Origin: Pogostemon cablin
Taxonomy: Eukaryota; Streptophyta; Magnoliopsida; Lamiales; Lamiaceae
Assembly: GCA_023678885.1 (NCBI GenBank)
Contig: CM042958.1
Coordinates: forward strand, 12,518,852-12,582,851
Length of the DNA stretch: 64,000 nt
Reading direction: 5' to 3'
This document shows, piece after piece, positions 11,932 through 24,853 of the stretch. The translations under genes were made by a program, and so were the position numbers. How positions within the stretch are numbered: position 1 is the stretch's first letter; each line of letters begins with the position of its first letter. The notes beneath the pieces were generated by a model that was given only the letters and a program-made list of their open reading frames with translations, searched no databases and had not been told where the DNA came from.

Positions 11932-13140
11932 TAATATCTTTTTTTTAAAAAAGCTAAAGTTATTAAATGTAAAAATTAAAAACAATCTCACGTGAAAATC
12001 TCTTACTCAATCGTTACCCTTTCTATGTTTGATTTTGGGTTGGCCAATGATAAAATGGATATAGAGTTATTCTCCTATAAACTGAATTCACAGTGTAAAT
12101 TATATGGTCATATTTTAATTTAAACCTTAAGGTATAATAGGATTAGAAGGAGGGGACCATATGATTTATACCGTAAATTCAATTTACACAAGTGTTTGTT
12201 ATGAACCACATGACTTTTCTTATGATACCAAGTAATATAAGGATTCATTCATGAGAGAAAATCTTAAAAAATCTATATTTAACGGAGAGCTCTTCATATT
12301 CGAAATAAGTTGTGTGATTGCTTGCACGTTTATTCGTTTTACAATTAAATCGAGGACATTCACAAATCACAATATCTTAAAAACAAAATGGCAAATACAA
12401 ATGGAAACTATCTCAAGTGAATTCATTTAATATTTTAAAATTAATCATCAATTTTTAATTTTAAATAGAGATGTTATTGTGTGCAGAAGCAGTTGGGACT
12501 CTTGCTTGAGCTATTCTTTTAGCAGTGCTTTATCGAAGGATACATAGTAGTATTAAAGATGGTACTCTAATACTATTTAGAATATTAAATGATCATAAAT
12601 AAAATAGTTAATCAGCGATTATCACTCTTTATTAAAATATTATCCCATCTTGTTGTAAAAATTGTAAAAAATTGTCATAACATTAAATAATTTAAATTTT
12701 TAATTTCATATTGACAAATATTTGTGTGAGATAGAAATGTTAAACTGATCAGCCATAACTCATTAGAGCCATGTCTAACGGGCTTTGAGCTAATCATACT
12801 TCGGATTAACTAGGCATGTTTAAACGGGCTACTAAAAGGTGAATCTAGCCTTGACAAAAATTTGTTATAAATAATACAATAATTTCAAAATTAACTCATA
12901 CATTAAAAGAATTTGAGAGAATTAAAATTAATAAATTCAAAATATTGTTAAAATATATAATTTAATAATTAAATTAATTCGAATATATTTAATTAAGCAT
13001 TATTTTATTTACTAGAAAAAAATTGTGGGCATGAGTGAGAAAAAGAAAAAAAAGAGATTAAAGGGTAATGAAAGCTTATTCCACGATTAACGATGGGATG
13101 GAGTCGTTGATGAATAGGTGATGAGTCTTATAATAAATTA

Positions 13141-13172
<32 letters not shown>

Positions 13173-14294
13173 TCGTACGGACTGACACGAGCTTTTCGGT
13201 TCGGACCAAAAGACCCTATTTTTAAACGGGCTATAAAATTGAATCCCTAACCCCATACGTGGTTTGTCTAATTTGTATAATAAGAAATAATGTAACATCG
13301 AAATTTGACATTTTGTGGTGCTTAGAAAAAGCATCATTGATTTTATATTTTGATTTACATTTTTTATTACACATGTTAAATAAATGAAATATACATGAAA
13401 GAAAAATCTCAATTTTTTGAGTGATGTTTATTTGGAAGTTTGTAGAGTTTGAAAATCAATAATATTGATATTTTTCTCTAAAATATAAATTTATTATACC
13501 TATGTGTCAATCATGAGACATAGTTGATGGAATGGCATTGAATCTTTACTCTATTAAAGTTTCGCAGCCAATCAAATTGCAGCTATTTCCACATGACGAA
13601 GATTGAAAAAAAGATAAAGAAACTGAATAGTAAAATAAAAGGATGATAATCAATTTCCAAATCACCATGAATTGGATGTAGTATAACTAAAAAGACACGA
13701 ATTCCCCTTTATACCCTTCCCTTATGGAACAGATACAGAAACTCATGCAACCTACTATTGTAACTTTACAACCTTAATTGTCTTTTCTTATCAAAATAAG
13801 CAACCTTCCGTCGTCAAAAAGTAGGTTTCCATTTTTAAACCAATTGTTGTGATGTAAAAAGCAGTCTTAACCCCCCTCCCCCCACCTATCCTTTTTCTCC
13901 CACAGGATATAGTAGTTAATTTGGATATTTCAACTTCAAAAGTTTGTAATTTTCATTTTGGATAATTTGTCATACATGCACATTCTAGTAGATGTTAGTT
14001 TAATGTGACATTGAAAAATTAAATCCATAATTAATTAATGTTAATGGGGTAAAGTAGTTTACTATTGCTTACTTTTTTGTGAATTATTTTTAAATTATTA
14101 AATTAAATATTGATGTGGATGAGAGGGGAGAAAGAATTATAGAAATAATTTTGGACCATTGAGGCAACTTGCAGGTGCCAATGGCGGTGTGTTTTGGACT
14201 CTAGTGAATACCCCTCTGACTTTGATTCTCATTCACTCCCCCTTACCCACTACGTTTCCCCCAATATCTTCTTCTCTCTCAGATCCATCCGATT
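11932..14294. other. Intergenic DNA upstream of PYL
   Basis: AT-rich and without a recognisable gene. It holds a small inverted repeat around 12085-12190 and an ATA trinucleotide tract at 13137-13164. The last 100 bp is CT-rich and probably contains the PYL 5' leader. Confidence 0.55.
13137..13164. repeat. (ATA)n microsatellite
   Basis: About nine AAT/ATA units in a row. Confidence 0.9.
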
Positions 14295-15465
14295 ATGGTT
14301 AGCTTGATCAACGGCGACCGCCGCACCGGCGGACCTGAGGAGGACTTTATCCGGCGACACCACAAGCATGACGTCAGGGAGAACCAGTGCTCTTCTTCTT
14401 TGGTCAAACACGTCAAGGCTCCTTTGCCGCTCGTGAGTTGTTCAGATCTGTGATTGATTCGTTGTTCGGTGCGACGTCGTTTATGAGGATTTGTTTGTTT
14501 GTGTTGTTTCAGGTGTGGTCGCTGGTGAGGAGCTTCGATCAGCCGCAGAGGTACAAGCCGTTCGTGAGCAGGTGTATAGTGCAGGGTGATTTGCGGATTG
14601 GGACTGTGAGAGAGGTGAATGTGAAATCGGGGCTGCCGGCCACCACCAGCAAGGAGAGGTTGGAGTTGTTGGATGATGAGGAGCACATTTTCAGTATGCG
14701 GATTGTCGGCGGCGATCACCGCCTCAAGGTATTCGTTTCTTTCATTCTGGTGATCTGTAATTGTCATTGAGATCAGCAACTTTTGAATCTTCAAGATCAT
14801 AATTAGCTACTGAAATTAATCCCTCTGTTTATTCCCTTTTTATTTGTGCTCTTTTTTCTAGGGGGGTGGGGAGGGGTATTGAGGTAGTTGTTTGGGCTGT
14901 ATGTAAACATCCTCTGTTTGGACTCATTAAATTCTTTCAGAAAATGGGTTGCTTTCAGTTGCTGATAGCTTGTGTATTCATATATATGTTTAAAGTGTGT
15001 GTATATTCCTCTTGAGAAAGAATTGATTCACAGATGCTTCAAGTGACTGTGATTATGTGTTAATTGCATGACACCCCCATCTTTCTTGAAATTTGTAATT
15101 GCTTGTGTTTCTTTGGACAACTGAAGGGGAATTATTTAACCAATTACTTTGAAATTATGATATGTTGTGAGCTAAGAGCATGATTTGTGTGATATATACT
15201 CCATAAGAGTAAATTAAGTTAGTTAATTGTGTTAATAATCCTGCAGAACTACTCTTCTATCATAACTGTGCATCCAGAGATCATTGATGGAAGGCCAGGG
15301 ACAATGGTGATCGAGTCATTCGTGGTGGACGTGCCCGATGGAAACACCAAAGATGAAACTTGCTACTTCGTCGAGGCTCTGATTAAGTGCAACCTTAAGT
15401 CCCTAGCTGATGTCTCGGAGCATTTAGCAGTGCAGGGTCGAACAGAACCGATCGACAGAACGTGA
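14295..15465 (+). CDS. PYR/PYL/RCAR abscisic acid receptor, PYL8/PYL9-like (clade III)
   Basis: Three exons: 14295-14432, 14513-14728 and 15247-15465, with GT-AG introns, both phase 0, giving 190 residues. It is a START-like (Bet v 1 fold) soluble receptor that binds abscisic acid and then inhibits clade A PP2C phosphatases in cytosol and nucleus. The gate loop SGLPA is at residues 85-89 and the latch HRL at 115-117. VKSGLPATTSKERLELLDDE and YSSIITVHPEIIDG are characteristic. Length and the two-intron structure fit clade III (PYL7-PYL10); the other clades are largely intronless. The C-terminus NLKSLADVSEHLA matches PYL9. The start codon at 14295 gives a short N-terminus (MVSLINGDRR) before the conserved HHKHDVRENQC. 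One difference from the usual VRRFDQPQ is serine 53 (VRSFDQPQ). It looks functional. Confidence 0.95.
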
Positions 15466-16387
15466 GTATGGATGCATCATGCGAGCTTCACGATCCAATC
15501 CAATCTTGAGATAGAACACAGTACGTCTGTCTAGAAATCACGAGTCGAGAGACTGGTACCCTGCCGGCCCTCCGTTCTATCAATGCTAGGACGCCTTAAG
15601 TTTCTTGCAATGTGTTTCTATGCTCGCATTTTCCTCTTTTGTTTGTGTTGTTGACCTTGTTTTGAGATTGGTTTGTAAATATTGTTAGGGTAGGAGATAA
15701 AACGACCTTCTATGTGTTTGAAGATGGTCTTTGTGTTGGTTACTTTGATGAAGTTGCTATTTGCTATTACTATATGTAAGTTGCTTTTGTAGACCTTTAC
15801 TTTTCATCTTTGCCATTTCATGTATTTGCTTTGGATCATATTACACCGAATATTTTGTTATATTTTAGATTTACATCTCTTGTTATATGCTTTACATGAG
15901 TGACATACATGCGGGACGAAAATTTTGAATATTTTCCTGTAAGGTTTAGTACATAAATTTTATGTTTCTCATATCCGATATTTTCTTGTATGGTTTAGTA
16001 CATAAATTTTATGTTTCAACTTCCAACGGTTCGTAACCGCATATTCGGACACCTCTTATTTAGAATATACCTCTAATTTAGGAAGATTTATCTTGGGGGA
16101 ATATGCAGATTTAGGGAAAATTAGGGATATTTTGGAATACTATGTCTCTAGTGCTGAAATTGGTGGTGTTTTTTAACCTGTTTTGGAGAAGGGAGTAGTG
16201 CAGATTGGTTAGGCGACACCCAAAAACAGGAGGTGCTTTTTCTTATTTTTGGAAATACTTTTCCACCCTTCTTTTTAACCCAAAGAAAAAAGAAATGAAC
16301 GGAAGGAAAAAGGATATTGTTGAACATTCGTCCTTTTTTACTAGATGTGATATTTTGGACGTGCTTTATTTATTTATTTATTTATTT
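15466..16387. other. PYL 3' UTR and flank
   Basis: T-rich with no gene; probably contains the 3' UTR to about 15850. Short direct duplications occur (TTTTCCTGTAAGGTTTAGTA at about 15933 and a diverged copy at about 15981). A TTTA tract at 16365-16387 precedes the hAT element. Confidence 0.55.
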
Positions 16388-16950
16388 CAGTATTTTTATA
16401 ACTTGATTGGAGACTAAATCGGTAGATGTAACGGTTCGAGGTTCAACCAAAAAATTAAATTTTACGTATTTTCAATTATATTTTATAATATTACAATTCA
16501 TTAAAAATTTATAATAACCGAAATTATTTTATAAAGAGAAAATTCAATTTATATAAAAATATGATTGGATAAAATATTTATAGTTTATAATTCATAGTAT
16601 TTTATACACATTTTTATATATTCTCTTAATAGGATATTACATAATTTATACTCAAACTGCTATACATCTGTTGCACCACTCCAGGATAATTACATAATTT
16701 AATTCAAAATTTAAATATTATATTTTAAAATAAATAAAAATAAAAGTGAAATAATATAAAAATATAAAATAAAAAAAATTGAAAATTTTAAAAAAAATTA
16801 AAAAACCGATTGGACCGGTTCAACCGATTTTCCCAGTTTTGGCCGTTTCAATCCAATTCAATTCAAAAAACGGTTTATAGAGGTTTTGGATCGATTTGGA
16901 GGTCGGTTCCCGGTTAAACCGGCCGGTCCAACTGGTTTTTAATATCACTG
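16388..16950. mobile_element. Non-autonomous hAT-type element
   Basis: Starts CAGTATTTTTA and ends AATATCACTG, giving short inverted CAGT ends. It is flanked by ATTTATTT on both sides (16380-16387, 16951-16958), an 8-bp duplication as for hAT transposons, although the target is low-complexity TTTA. Subterminal blocks rich in CCGGTT/AACCGG (16805-16935) match the 49129-49851 element. No transposase. Confidence 0.75.
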
Positions 16951-17494
16951 ATTTATTTATTAGGAAAAGTGCAATTGGTTGTGTGATTTTTTTTTTAACA
17001 TTGTGCATGTAATTGCCGTGTATTAGAATAGTAAAAGATTTTTGAGAAAAATGTGGTCCGTTACCCAAAGCAATTATCACAAGATCAAATATATCCGGTT
17101 TAACTAGAGATGAGCAAAAATGCACACTTTAGAGTTAATTTTATTAATTTACTCCTACTCTATTTGTGTCGGGCCTTTTCAAGCTATAAAGACAAGATAA
17201 AAAATAATGAGTGACCGAGTGAGATTAGGGTTGAACTTATCTATTATTTTTAGAATTATTTTTGGCAAAGACCGAGTGAATTTAAGGTTAAAATGAAAAT
17301 GTTGAATTGTGTTTGTTAGAAATAATAATGGGTGTCATGCTAGTGACTGAGTAATAATTAATACTTAGTATTTCATCTTTTCTTTCTGTCAATGATTAAA
17401 GTACTAAATAACTACTCGTCTTTCATACTACTCGGCCTTTCATCTCTTTTGTCAAATTTCTTTTTCAAAATGATATTTAATGATAAGTATACTA

Positions 17495-17566
17495 CTCCCT
17501 CCGTCCCATTGAAAGGTACGTGCTTCCTTTAAAGGAAGCATGTACCTTTTAATGGGATGAAGAGAG
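17495..17566. mobile_element. Miniature 72-bp Stowaway-like hairpin
   Basis: Starts CTCCCTCCGTCCC and ends GGGATGAAGAGAG, flanked by TA (17493-17494, 17567-17568). The whole element is one near-perfect palindrome (GGTACGTGCTTCC / GGAAGCATGTACC), about 36 bp per arm with essentially no loop. Confidence 0.8.
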
Positions 17567-18045
17567 TAATAAAGATTGACATAAATAAAATATTTTATTT
17601 TAATTGAATAGAAATTAAAGATTTATTAGATAGAGTTATCAATAAAAAAAATATTTACAGAATACCTGAGAAATTGAGTCATTGACATAATAATGCAAAT
17701 TTAATGGTTAATCAATGTTTAACAGTATAAATATCATCCATTATTATTATTATTATTATAAATTATGTAATTTATATTTATCATTATTTATTTTTTCTTA
17801 TATTAATTATTTTATAATTTTAATATAAATGATTTATTCTCTAAACTTTAAATATTTTTATTTATAAATATTGATATAATTTATTATTATAAAAATTTCT
17901 TAGATAAATTTGTATATCAATTAGTTAGGTTGTTACAAACTTATTATTAATCATTGGACAATCATCTAATATATTTTTCATAAATTGGATAAAATTTGGA
18001 TAAACAGCAAAGAGTTTAGTGATAATCTATTTGGATATGAAGTTT

Positions 18046-19195
18046 AAGATCGAGTGATCAAATCTTAATAAGTTTGTCGTCAAATCTCAATGTCACGTTA
18101 GCATAAGACCGAGCCAGCAAAGACCGAGTAGAGTTTTATCGTTAAATCTTAATAAGTTTTATCGAGTTTTATCGTTAAATCTTAATAATTTTTGTCGTCA
18201 AATCTCAATGCCACGTCAGCATAAGATCGAGCCAGCAAAGACCGAGTAGAGTTTTGTCGTTGAATCTTAATATCAGTCAGGAAAGATCGAGTAGAGTTTT
18301 GTTGTCAAATCTTAATAGGGATGAGCATAAAATTTTTAAAACCGCTCAAACCGCCCGAGCCGCACCGCCGTTAATGATATCTTTGTGTAAACTGCGGTTT
18401 ATTTATATTAGACAAAACCGAACCGCCATAACGGTGCAATTTTAATTTTTTCTTAAAATTGCACTGCACCGCACCGCCTTATATATAATCCATATATTTA
18501 CATGTATACTTACAAATATGCATGTAATTTAAACTTATTTAAATTTTAGAATCTCAACTTGTTATATTTTTTGTAAATTTTATAATTGTCAAATTTCTAA
18601 CAAATAGTGATGGTTTTAAAAACATTCATGATAATCTATATTTTACAAATATATAGTGACATTTCAATTTGTAATTAGAATGAGATACTCTAAGTATAAA
18701 ATAGCAAACAAGTTATTACTATTAGAAAATTATTTTTGTAGACTATTGTAGAATAATATATATGTAATTATCATTATGGGCTACCAAAATAACATTTATT
18801 CATAAGTTTTATGTTATTTGTATTGTTATACACTATGTTATTAGAAAAATCGCTAAACCGCGAACACCGACCGCCAAACCGCAAAAAACCGCATGATAAA
18901 TTATAGCGAAAAAACCGTGATTTAAAATTAAACATAAAACCGAACCGTCTAAAGCAAGACAATTTAAACTTCGTCGAAAAATTGCCAAAACCACACCGTG
19001 ATTACCCTTAAATTTTAATACTAAGTCAGCAAAAGACCGAGTGAAGTTTTATTGTCAAATCTTAATACCACATCAGCAAAAGACCGAGTGACTATTCGGG
19101 CATGAATCTGTTTTTATCTTCAAATCTTAATACATGTCAGACCGAATGATACAATTCCGATTGATATTTAAGAATTAAAAGACCGAATGGGCAGA
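18046..19195 (+). repeat. Minisatellite split by an hAT-like insertion
   Basis: Degenerate units built on GACCGAGTAGAGTTTT, TCGTCAAATCTTAATA and CCACGTCAGCA occur at 18046-18317 and resume at 19009-19195, so one array has been interrupted by the 18318-19008 sequence. Unit length is irregular, about 60-70 bp. Confidence 0.75.
18318..19008. mobile_element. hAT-like MITE rich in AACCG motifs
   Basis: Left end GGGATGAGCATAAAA and right end CACACCGTGATTACCCT are weak inverted ends of a type often seen in plant hAT-related MITEs. Subterminal CCGC/AACCG clusters lie at both ends (18340-18480, 18855-19000). Flanks read TCTTAATA on the left and TTTTAATA close to the right end, compatible with an 8-bp duplication with one change, but the exact right boundary is uncertain. 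Confidence 0.55.
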
Positions 19196-22100
19196 AATGA
19201 TTACTCCACTTCAAAAAAAATTAAATTGCAAAGTCCGATTACTGGATAAAAAAGCGCCAAGCGCAGTGAAATCCCAATCAACTGTCACATCAAAAATATG
19301 GGGGTAGTTTGGTCAAATTGCATTAAAAGTGGGCATTTTTATTTTTTTTTTCTTTTAAACTGAGCATTTTTGTATATGACTTTTTAGCCTTGGGAAATGT
19401 AGCACAAGACCTTTTTCGTCAAAGAAAGAAGATAGTAAATGGTGTTAGCCATTTACCTATGTCACTTATTAGCTCGATTGAGATTTCTAATGTTCCACTT
19501 TATATTACAAAAATATATTTTATACCTAAAAAAAAAGTTAAATCCTTGGATACTTGAGAACAAGCAGGAGAATAAGTTATGGAATGTTACGTTAATTTAA
19601 AAAATAAAATAGAAAATAAAATATTATTGTGTAAAAGGTGATTAAATTATCTCAAACTCTACACCTATAATAAATGTTGATGTACTTCAGTTCTCCGCCT
19701 CTTTTCAAATTTTATGTTTATTTTTTACACGTAGATTAAGAAATGTAGTATTTTAATATATAGTGAGATGATAGAAATACAAATATTTTAATGCAAAATG
19801 AGTAGGTGTATTAGTGTGATGTGTGACCCATGGAGAAATAAATAATTAATTTGTATGAGTTATATATACCAAAAAGGGAAATATAAAGATTGAAATGAGA
19901 CACTCAAATTGGAAATATGTAAAGATTGAAATGAGACGGATGAAGTATTAAATATCTTCATTTACCTCTAACATTACAAAAAAAAAAACGGTTTTTTGTA
20001 AACAGAATATTTTTTGTTGGTAAAAACTTTAATTTTATTGTTAAGTTAATTCACTAACTGATTAACAACGAAATCTATTGGTAATTTTTCGTTGGTAAAT
20101 CTTTAATTTAATTTCATTAACAATTCGTTGATAATTATGTAATGATTCCGTTGATAAAATCATAATAAATTTATTGGCATTTTGTTGTTAAAAGAAAATT
20201 ATAATTTTTATTGGCCATAAATGTATAATTACCAACTAATTAAATTTTATTGGTGAATCCCATTACTAAAATTCGATTGAGAGAGTAAAATGAAATGGAG
20301 TTATAAAATTTCCTTTTACCAATCAAAACACCAATAAAGTTGTGGCCACCAAATAAATAAAAATCGATTAAATAGGCTTCTAGAAAAGCCTATAATGAGT
20401 GGATAGCATTTGGTACTACTCTACACTCTATTCCTACTTCCGTTTTCCCTATATTTATTTTCAGAAATAAATTGAAATCTCATCTTAAATGAAATTTAAT
20501 GTGTAGTTGAAATTAGATATTGAAAAATCAATAAGATTGGATCTTGTGTGTTTTCAAAATGCACCATGGTCTTAATTTTTTTTTTAATTTAATTTTTTTA
20601 ACACTCACACACACAATAAATAGTTTTGGAGAAATAAATAAGGTGTGTTAATTAATGAGGAAGGGGAGTGTATTTCATTATTATTGGTGATAAAGGTATG
20701 AGAATGGTGAGGGTGCAGCTTTATTCTTGCTCCTCCCTCTTGTTAAATTATCCAGGCTTTTTCTAAAGCTGTCTAATTAGGATTTTTTTTTAAAAAAAAA
20801 ATTGATAAAGTATACTCCCTATATCTAGTATTCCCCCTTCCCGCCTAAGACAAATGGATTCTTCTTCATTTTTTTCACCCATTGTATAATTGGCCTATAA
20901 TAAGAAATAAAAAATCCAATATTAACTTTAGAAGTAGTATGTTTTTATCATTCATCTAAAAATGTGTACAGAAAATATTATATTAAAGTAACAAAGAAAA
21001 TTTGGACTACGAGGCATATGATATCTCATGCACTATTTTAATGTATCATCTTTTGTGTCTCTCGATTGATACATACGAGGAGATGTAAATCCAACTATTG
21101 ACATTAGAGTTTATACTTTCTCTTCTAAGTTATAATTTTTCTCACTCGTACGTGTCATTCATCTAACAATATAAAATAAGAGATGTCATAATATCTATTT
21201 TGTTATTTTAAACATTTGCTGCAAAGTTATTCATTTTCTTTTTGAAAAAAAGGCATATAATTATCAAATACATATTAGATAATAATATTCTTTACTTCAT
21301 GTTCAAAGAATAAATAACAATGTTTGGAGCGAATAGAAGAATTATGTTATAGGTAAATAATGTTTGGAGAGAATAGAAGAAGTATGTTATAGCTATTATG
21401 AGTCAAGTAAGAGTGGTATACTTGAAAATAAAATATATGAGAAGTTTATTTGTATCAAATATTTTAATTATTTTTTTGATATAAAAATACAATATGAAGA
21501 ACAAATGAAAAAAACAAATATTTTATGTAAAACCCTCTCACAAATATTCTTTACAATTCGATTCGTATATACTTAAAATATCCTCTTTCCTTGTATTAAA
21601 GTTTACATTTTGTATTTTGATTTGTTTTAAATTAATTAATTTTTTTGTTAAATGACCACCTCATTTAAAACTGGTTAATTTTTATCTCAAGGTTTGCATG
21701 TGTAATTTTCTCATCAATGGTTTGTCACAAGACTTGCATGTAAAATTTTCTAATAAATGGGTGGCGGTAAGGTTCGAATCCTGGACCTTTGCTAAATCTT
21801 GACTCTGATACCATGTTAAATGAACACCTCATCTAAAAGCTTAAACTTGTAGAGAGGAAAATCGTCTAATATTTAATCAAGTCACTCTAACATTTCTCCT
21901 TTTATCAAATGGAACCCACACAAACAATTAATTATTTTATATAAGTCACATACAACACTAATACAGCTATCAACCATATATTAATATTTATCAACTCGCT
22001 AACTATTAAAATATTATTATATCTCTTAATCTACTAGTAAAAAATAAATGTAAACCTTAACGCATGATGAGAAAGTATATTAATGAATAAAAATTTATAC

Positions 22101-22281
22101 AATTTATCAACGAACTTTTTTTAACAAATTTCTTATAATTATTTTTTTTTAATGAACATATAATTTAATATTGATAAAGCAATACATCAATTAAAAAATT
22201 ATACATTAGTGAATAAAAATTAACGGATAGAGGTACATAGAAATTAACTTCATTCACCTGGGAATATGGACTATCAACTAT
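19196..22281. other. Intergenic DNA with MITE relics
   Basis: No gene seen. It contains a weak Stowaway-like element at 19685-19945, a T/G-rich segment with repeated TCGTTGGTAA/TTGTTGGTAA words at 20018-20270, and a fragment at about 21759-21900 with a tRNA-like B box (GGTTCGAATCC) followed by CTCTGATACCATG. The latter resembles the primer-site-bearing edge of a Copia-type element or a SINE relic. Confidence 0.5.
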
Positions 22282-22362
22282 CAATATATATACTCCCTCT
22301 ATAGGAATGAGTATCATTTTGTCGTTTTGGAAACCCGGCTCAAAATGTATTACTTCTCTTTC

Positions 22363-22414
<52 letters not shown>

Positions 22415-22530
22415 TCCCTCTATCTATTCCAATGAGTATCATTTTGTCGTTTTGGAAATTCGGCTCAAAATGTATTACTTCTCTTTATGAAAAAATGGCC
22501 CAACCTGTATGTTCACTGTATGAGAAGTGA
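22282..22530 (+). repeat. Direct duplication around a (TA)n tract
   Basis: A MITE-like left end plus about 70 bp (GAGTATCATTTTGTCGTTTTGG...TATTACTTCTCTTT) occurs at about 22288-22360 and again at about 22414-22480. The TA microsatellite 22366-22412 lies between the copies. Confidence 0.75.
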
Positions 22531-23280
22531 AGGGTTGGAAGCATGTTTGAATTTGCGTATCACATGAAATTGTCCAACAAAACCCGACAACTTCATTTCA
22601 CTATTAAATTTTACGCTGAATACGGTGTTTAATTAACGAATTTATTATAATCATAAATACATAATACTATATTATTATCATCCTCTCAATTATGTTTTAT
22701 TTCCCACACATCATGATGCTTGCTTTGAAGTTATCCTTAATTTGACAGATGAATTCATGTGTGTAGGTCCCACGAAACTCTACGATTGAAATATTAAGAA
22801 TGATACTCGTGTGACACTTTTCTTGAGATGTAGTACTCCCCTAACCATAAACCCCTATATATATATATATATATTTTTATTTTTTATAATTAAATTATAA
22901 TTGTATTTTTAAACTTAAATTAAACAATTACATAAATAAATATAACATTAATCACTATAATAAAATACATCATAAATTATAAAAGTGAAATTATAATTAT
23001 ATTTTAAAAATTAATTAAATTAAACATAAATTGTAGGGTTTAAATAAAACAACATTATTAGAATAAAATATATTATAAACCAAATGGAGAAATATATAAT
23101 AAGAAATATAAATTAAATATAAAACTTAAGGGTAAAATGATATGAACTACTCCATTAAAAATACACCACGGATGAAAAAATTACAATTATATCCTAAAAA
23201 ATATTAAACTAAGTGTAAATCCTTGAAAAAAAAATAGGACACAAAAAAATCATTATGATTTTGTTCATCCGCTTTAATTA

Positions 23281-23516
23281 AATGAGTGAATCTCTTGTGC
23301 GCCTGGGTACATGGATTTAGATCCGTACCCTTTTATAATTTTCGTTTCCCTTTACAATTTAAACCCTTAGCAATACATAGATTTAAATAGAATTGGAGGG
23401 GGAGAGTTGTGTTCACATGGGGACACACATAGGGACACGGAGTATCCCTCAGTGTCCCCGGGGCGCAAGACCTTTTGCCCTACTCCGTGTCCCAGGGGCT
23501 CAGGAGGTTTTGCCCA
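23281..23516 (+). repeat. Dispersed repeat R, copy 1
   Basis: Contains GGATTTAGATCCGT, AGCAATACATAGATTTAAAT, AGTTGTGTTCACATGGGGAC and a GTGTCCC-rich end finishing CTTTTGCCC. The same ordered blocks recur at 30868-31036, 31230-31420 and 35997-36172. GC-richer than its surroundings at the 3' part. Class unknown. Confidence 0.7.
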
Positions 23517-24853
23517 ATCAAATTCAATTGAAAAACTTTTTTTTTACCTCTCCTCAATCACTTAATTAATTTTAATTAGAGCATAATCTTGTGATTAGTG
23601 GTAATGTCTTGTGATGCCCATTCTGTTAATATTGATTAAGTTCCCAATATTATCACGTGACTCGTTATTTCTCACATGCATTCTCTATGCCATAACCATC
23701 CAAGTTTTCTCTGCAATGCAGGTTTCACAGTTTTTTTGTTTTATATTCTTCTCAATGTTTCATTTATGCGAATAGAAAGTTTTTTCAAGAATGAATTGTA
23801 GAAAATAATTTGTTTAACGAAGTAATTAATTATAACAAACAGTAGTTTAACTGTATAACACAATCTGTACTCGAAGAGAAGAAATGTTTACGGTATTAGG
23901 GCCCTTGGCAAGGATTATTGGATCACCTTCTAAGTTTTCATATTATTGTTATGAATCAAATTAAAAGTTATCACTTTTCTTTAAAAATGTTGTCATTATT
24001 ATCTTTTTATTCTATAAATTATCTAATAAATAATTCACGGTCATTACATTTTCATCAATTGAGTATTATTTTTTATTACTCTTTCCTTCTTACGGAAGAT
24101 CTTCCGTGAGAAGATCTCACACAAATCTTTGTCTAATTCATTCGATTCAAATTCCAAAAAAATTTAATAAAATTTTAAAATAATAATAATAATAATAAAA
24201 ATAACAGTAACAATAATATAAATAATTAAGAAAGTTCATTCCGATACGAATGAAGAAGCCAGAAAATAACTTAAAAATAAGAAATAATCCTCTGTTCCAC
24301 AATAACTTGCATAGTTACTGTAGATACGGAGTTTAAGAAAAATTATTTTTTATCAACTTTATTGACTTTTGAAGGATAATGTGTTATTTTTAGGTAATAA
24401 ATAAATTAGGGGATAATTTTTTTTTGCCTCGTAAGTTTGGCCATGTGCATTTTTTGCCCAAGAAATATAAGATTTGGGCATTTATCTCATTATCTTCAAA
24501 ATTGCGACAATGTTGCCCAGTTTTTGCCGGAATTGGACATCTTCGCCGAAATCGATCATGTGCATGTCATGTGATCATCGAATTTGGCATTTCCCGGCAA
24601 GATAAAATATTTTTTACCCCGTAAGTTTGGTCATATACAAATTTTGTCCCAAAAAAGATAAGATTTGGACATTTATCCCATTATCTTCAAAATTGCGCCA
24701 CCATTTCCTGCGGAATTTGACATGTTTGCTTGAATCAATCACGTGCATGTCATGTGATTATCAAATTTGGTATTTTTCAGCAAATTTTCTGAGTTGGCGA
24801 CACAGTGGCACCTCTGTCAACAACAATAATAATATTTTAATGGTAATTTAATT

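Noticed and set aside
14279..14800. 173-codon open frame on the minus strand
   Set aside because: It lies antisense to PYL exons 1 and 2, is rich in His/Pro/Arg without domain character, and the plus strand is clearly coding.
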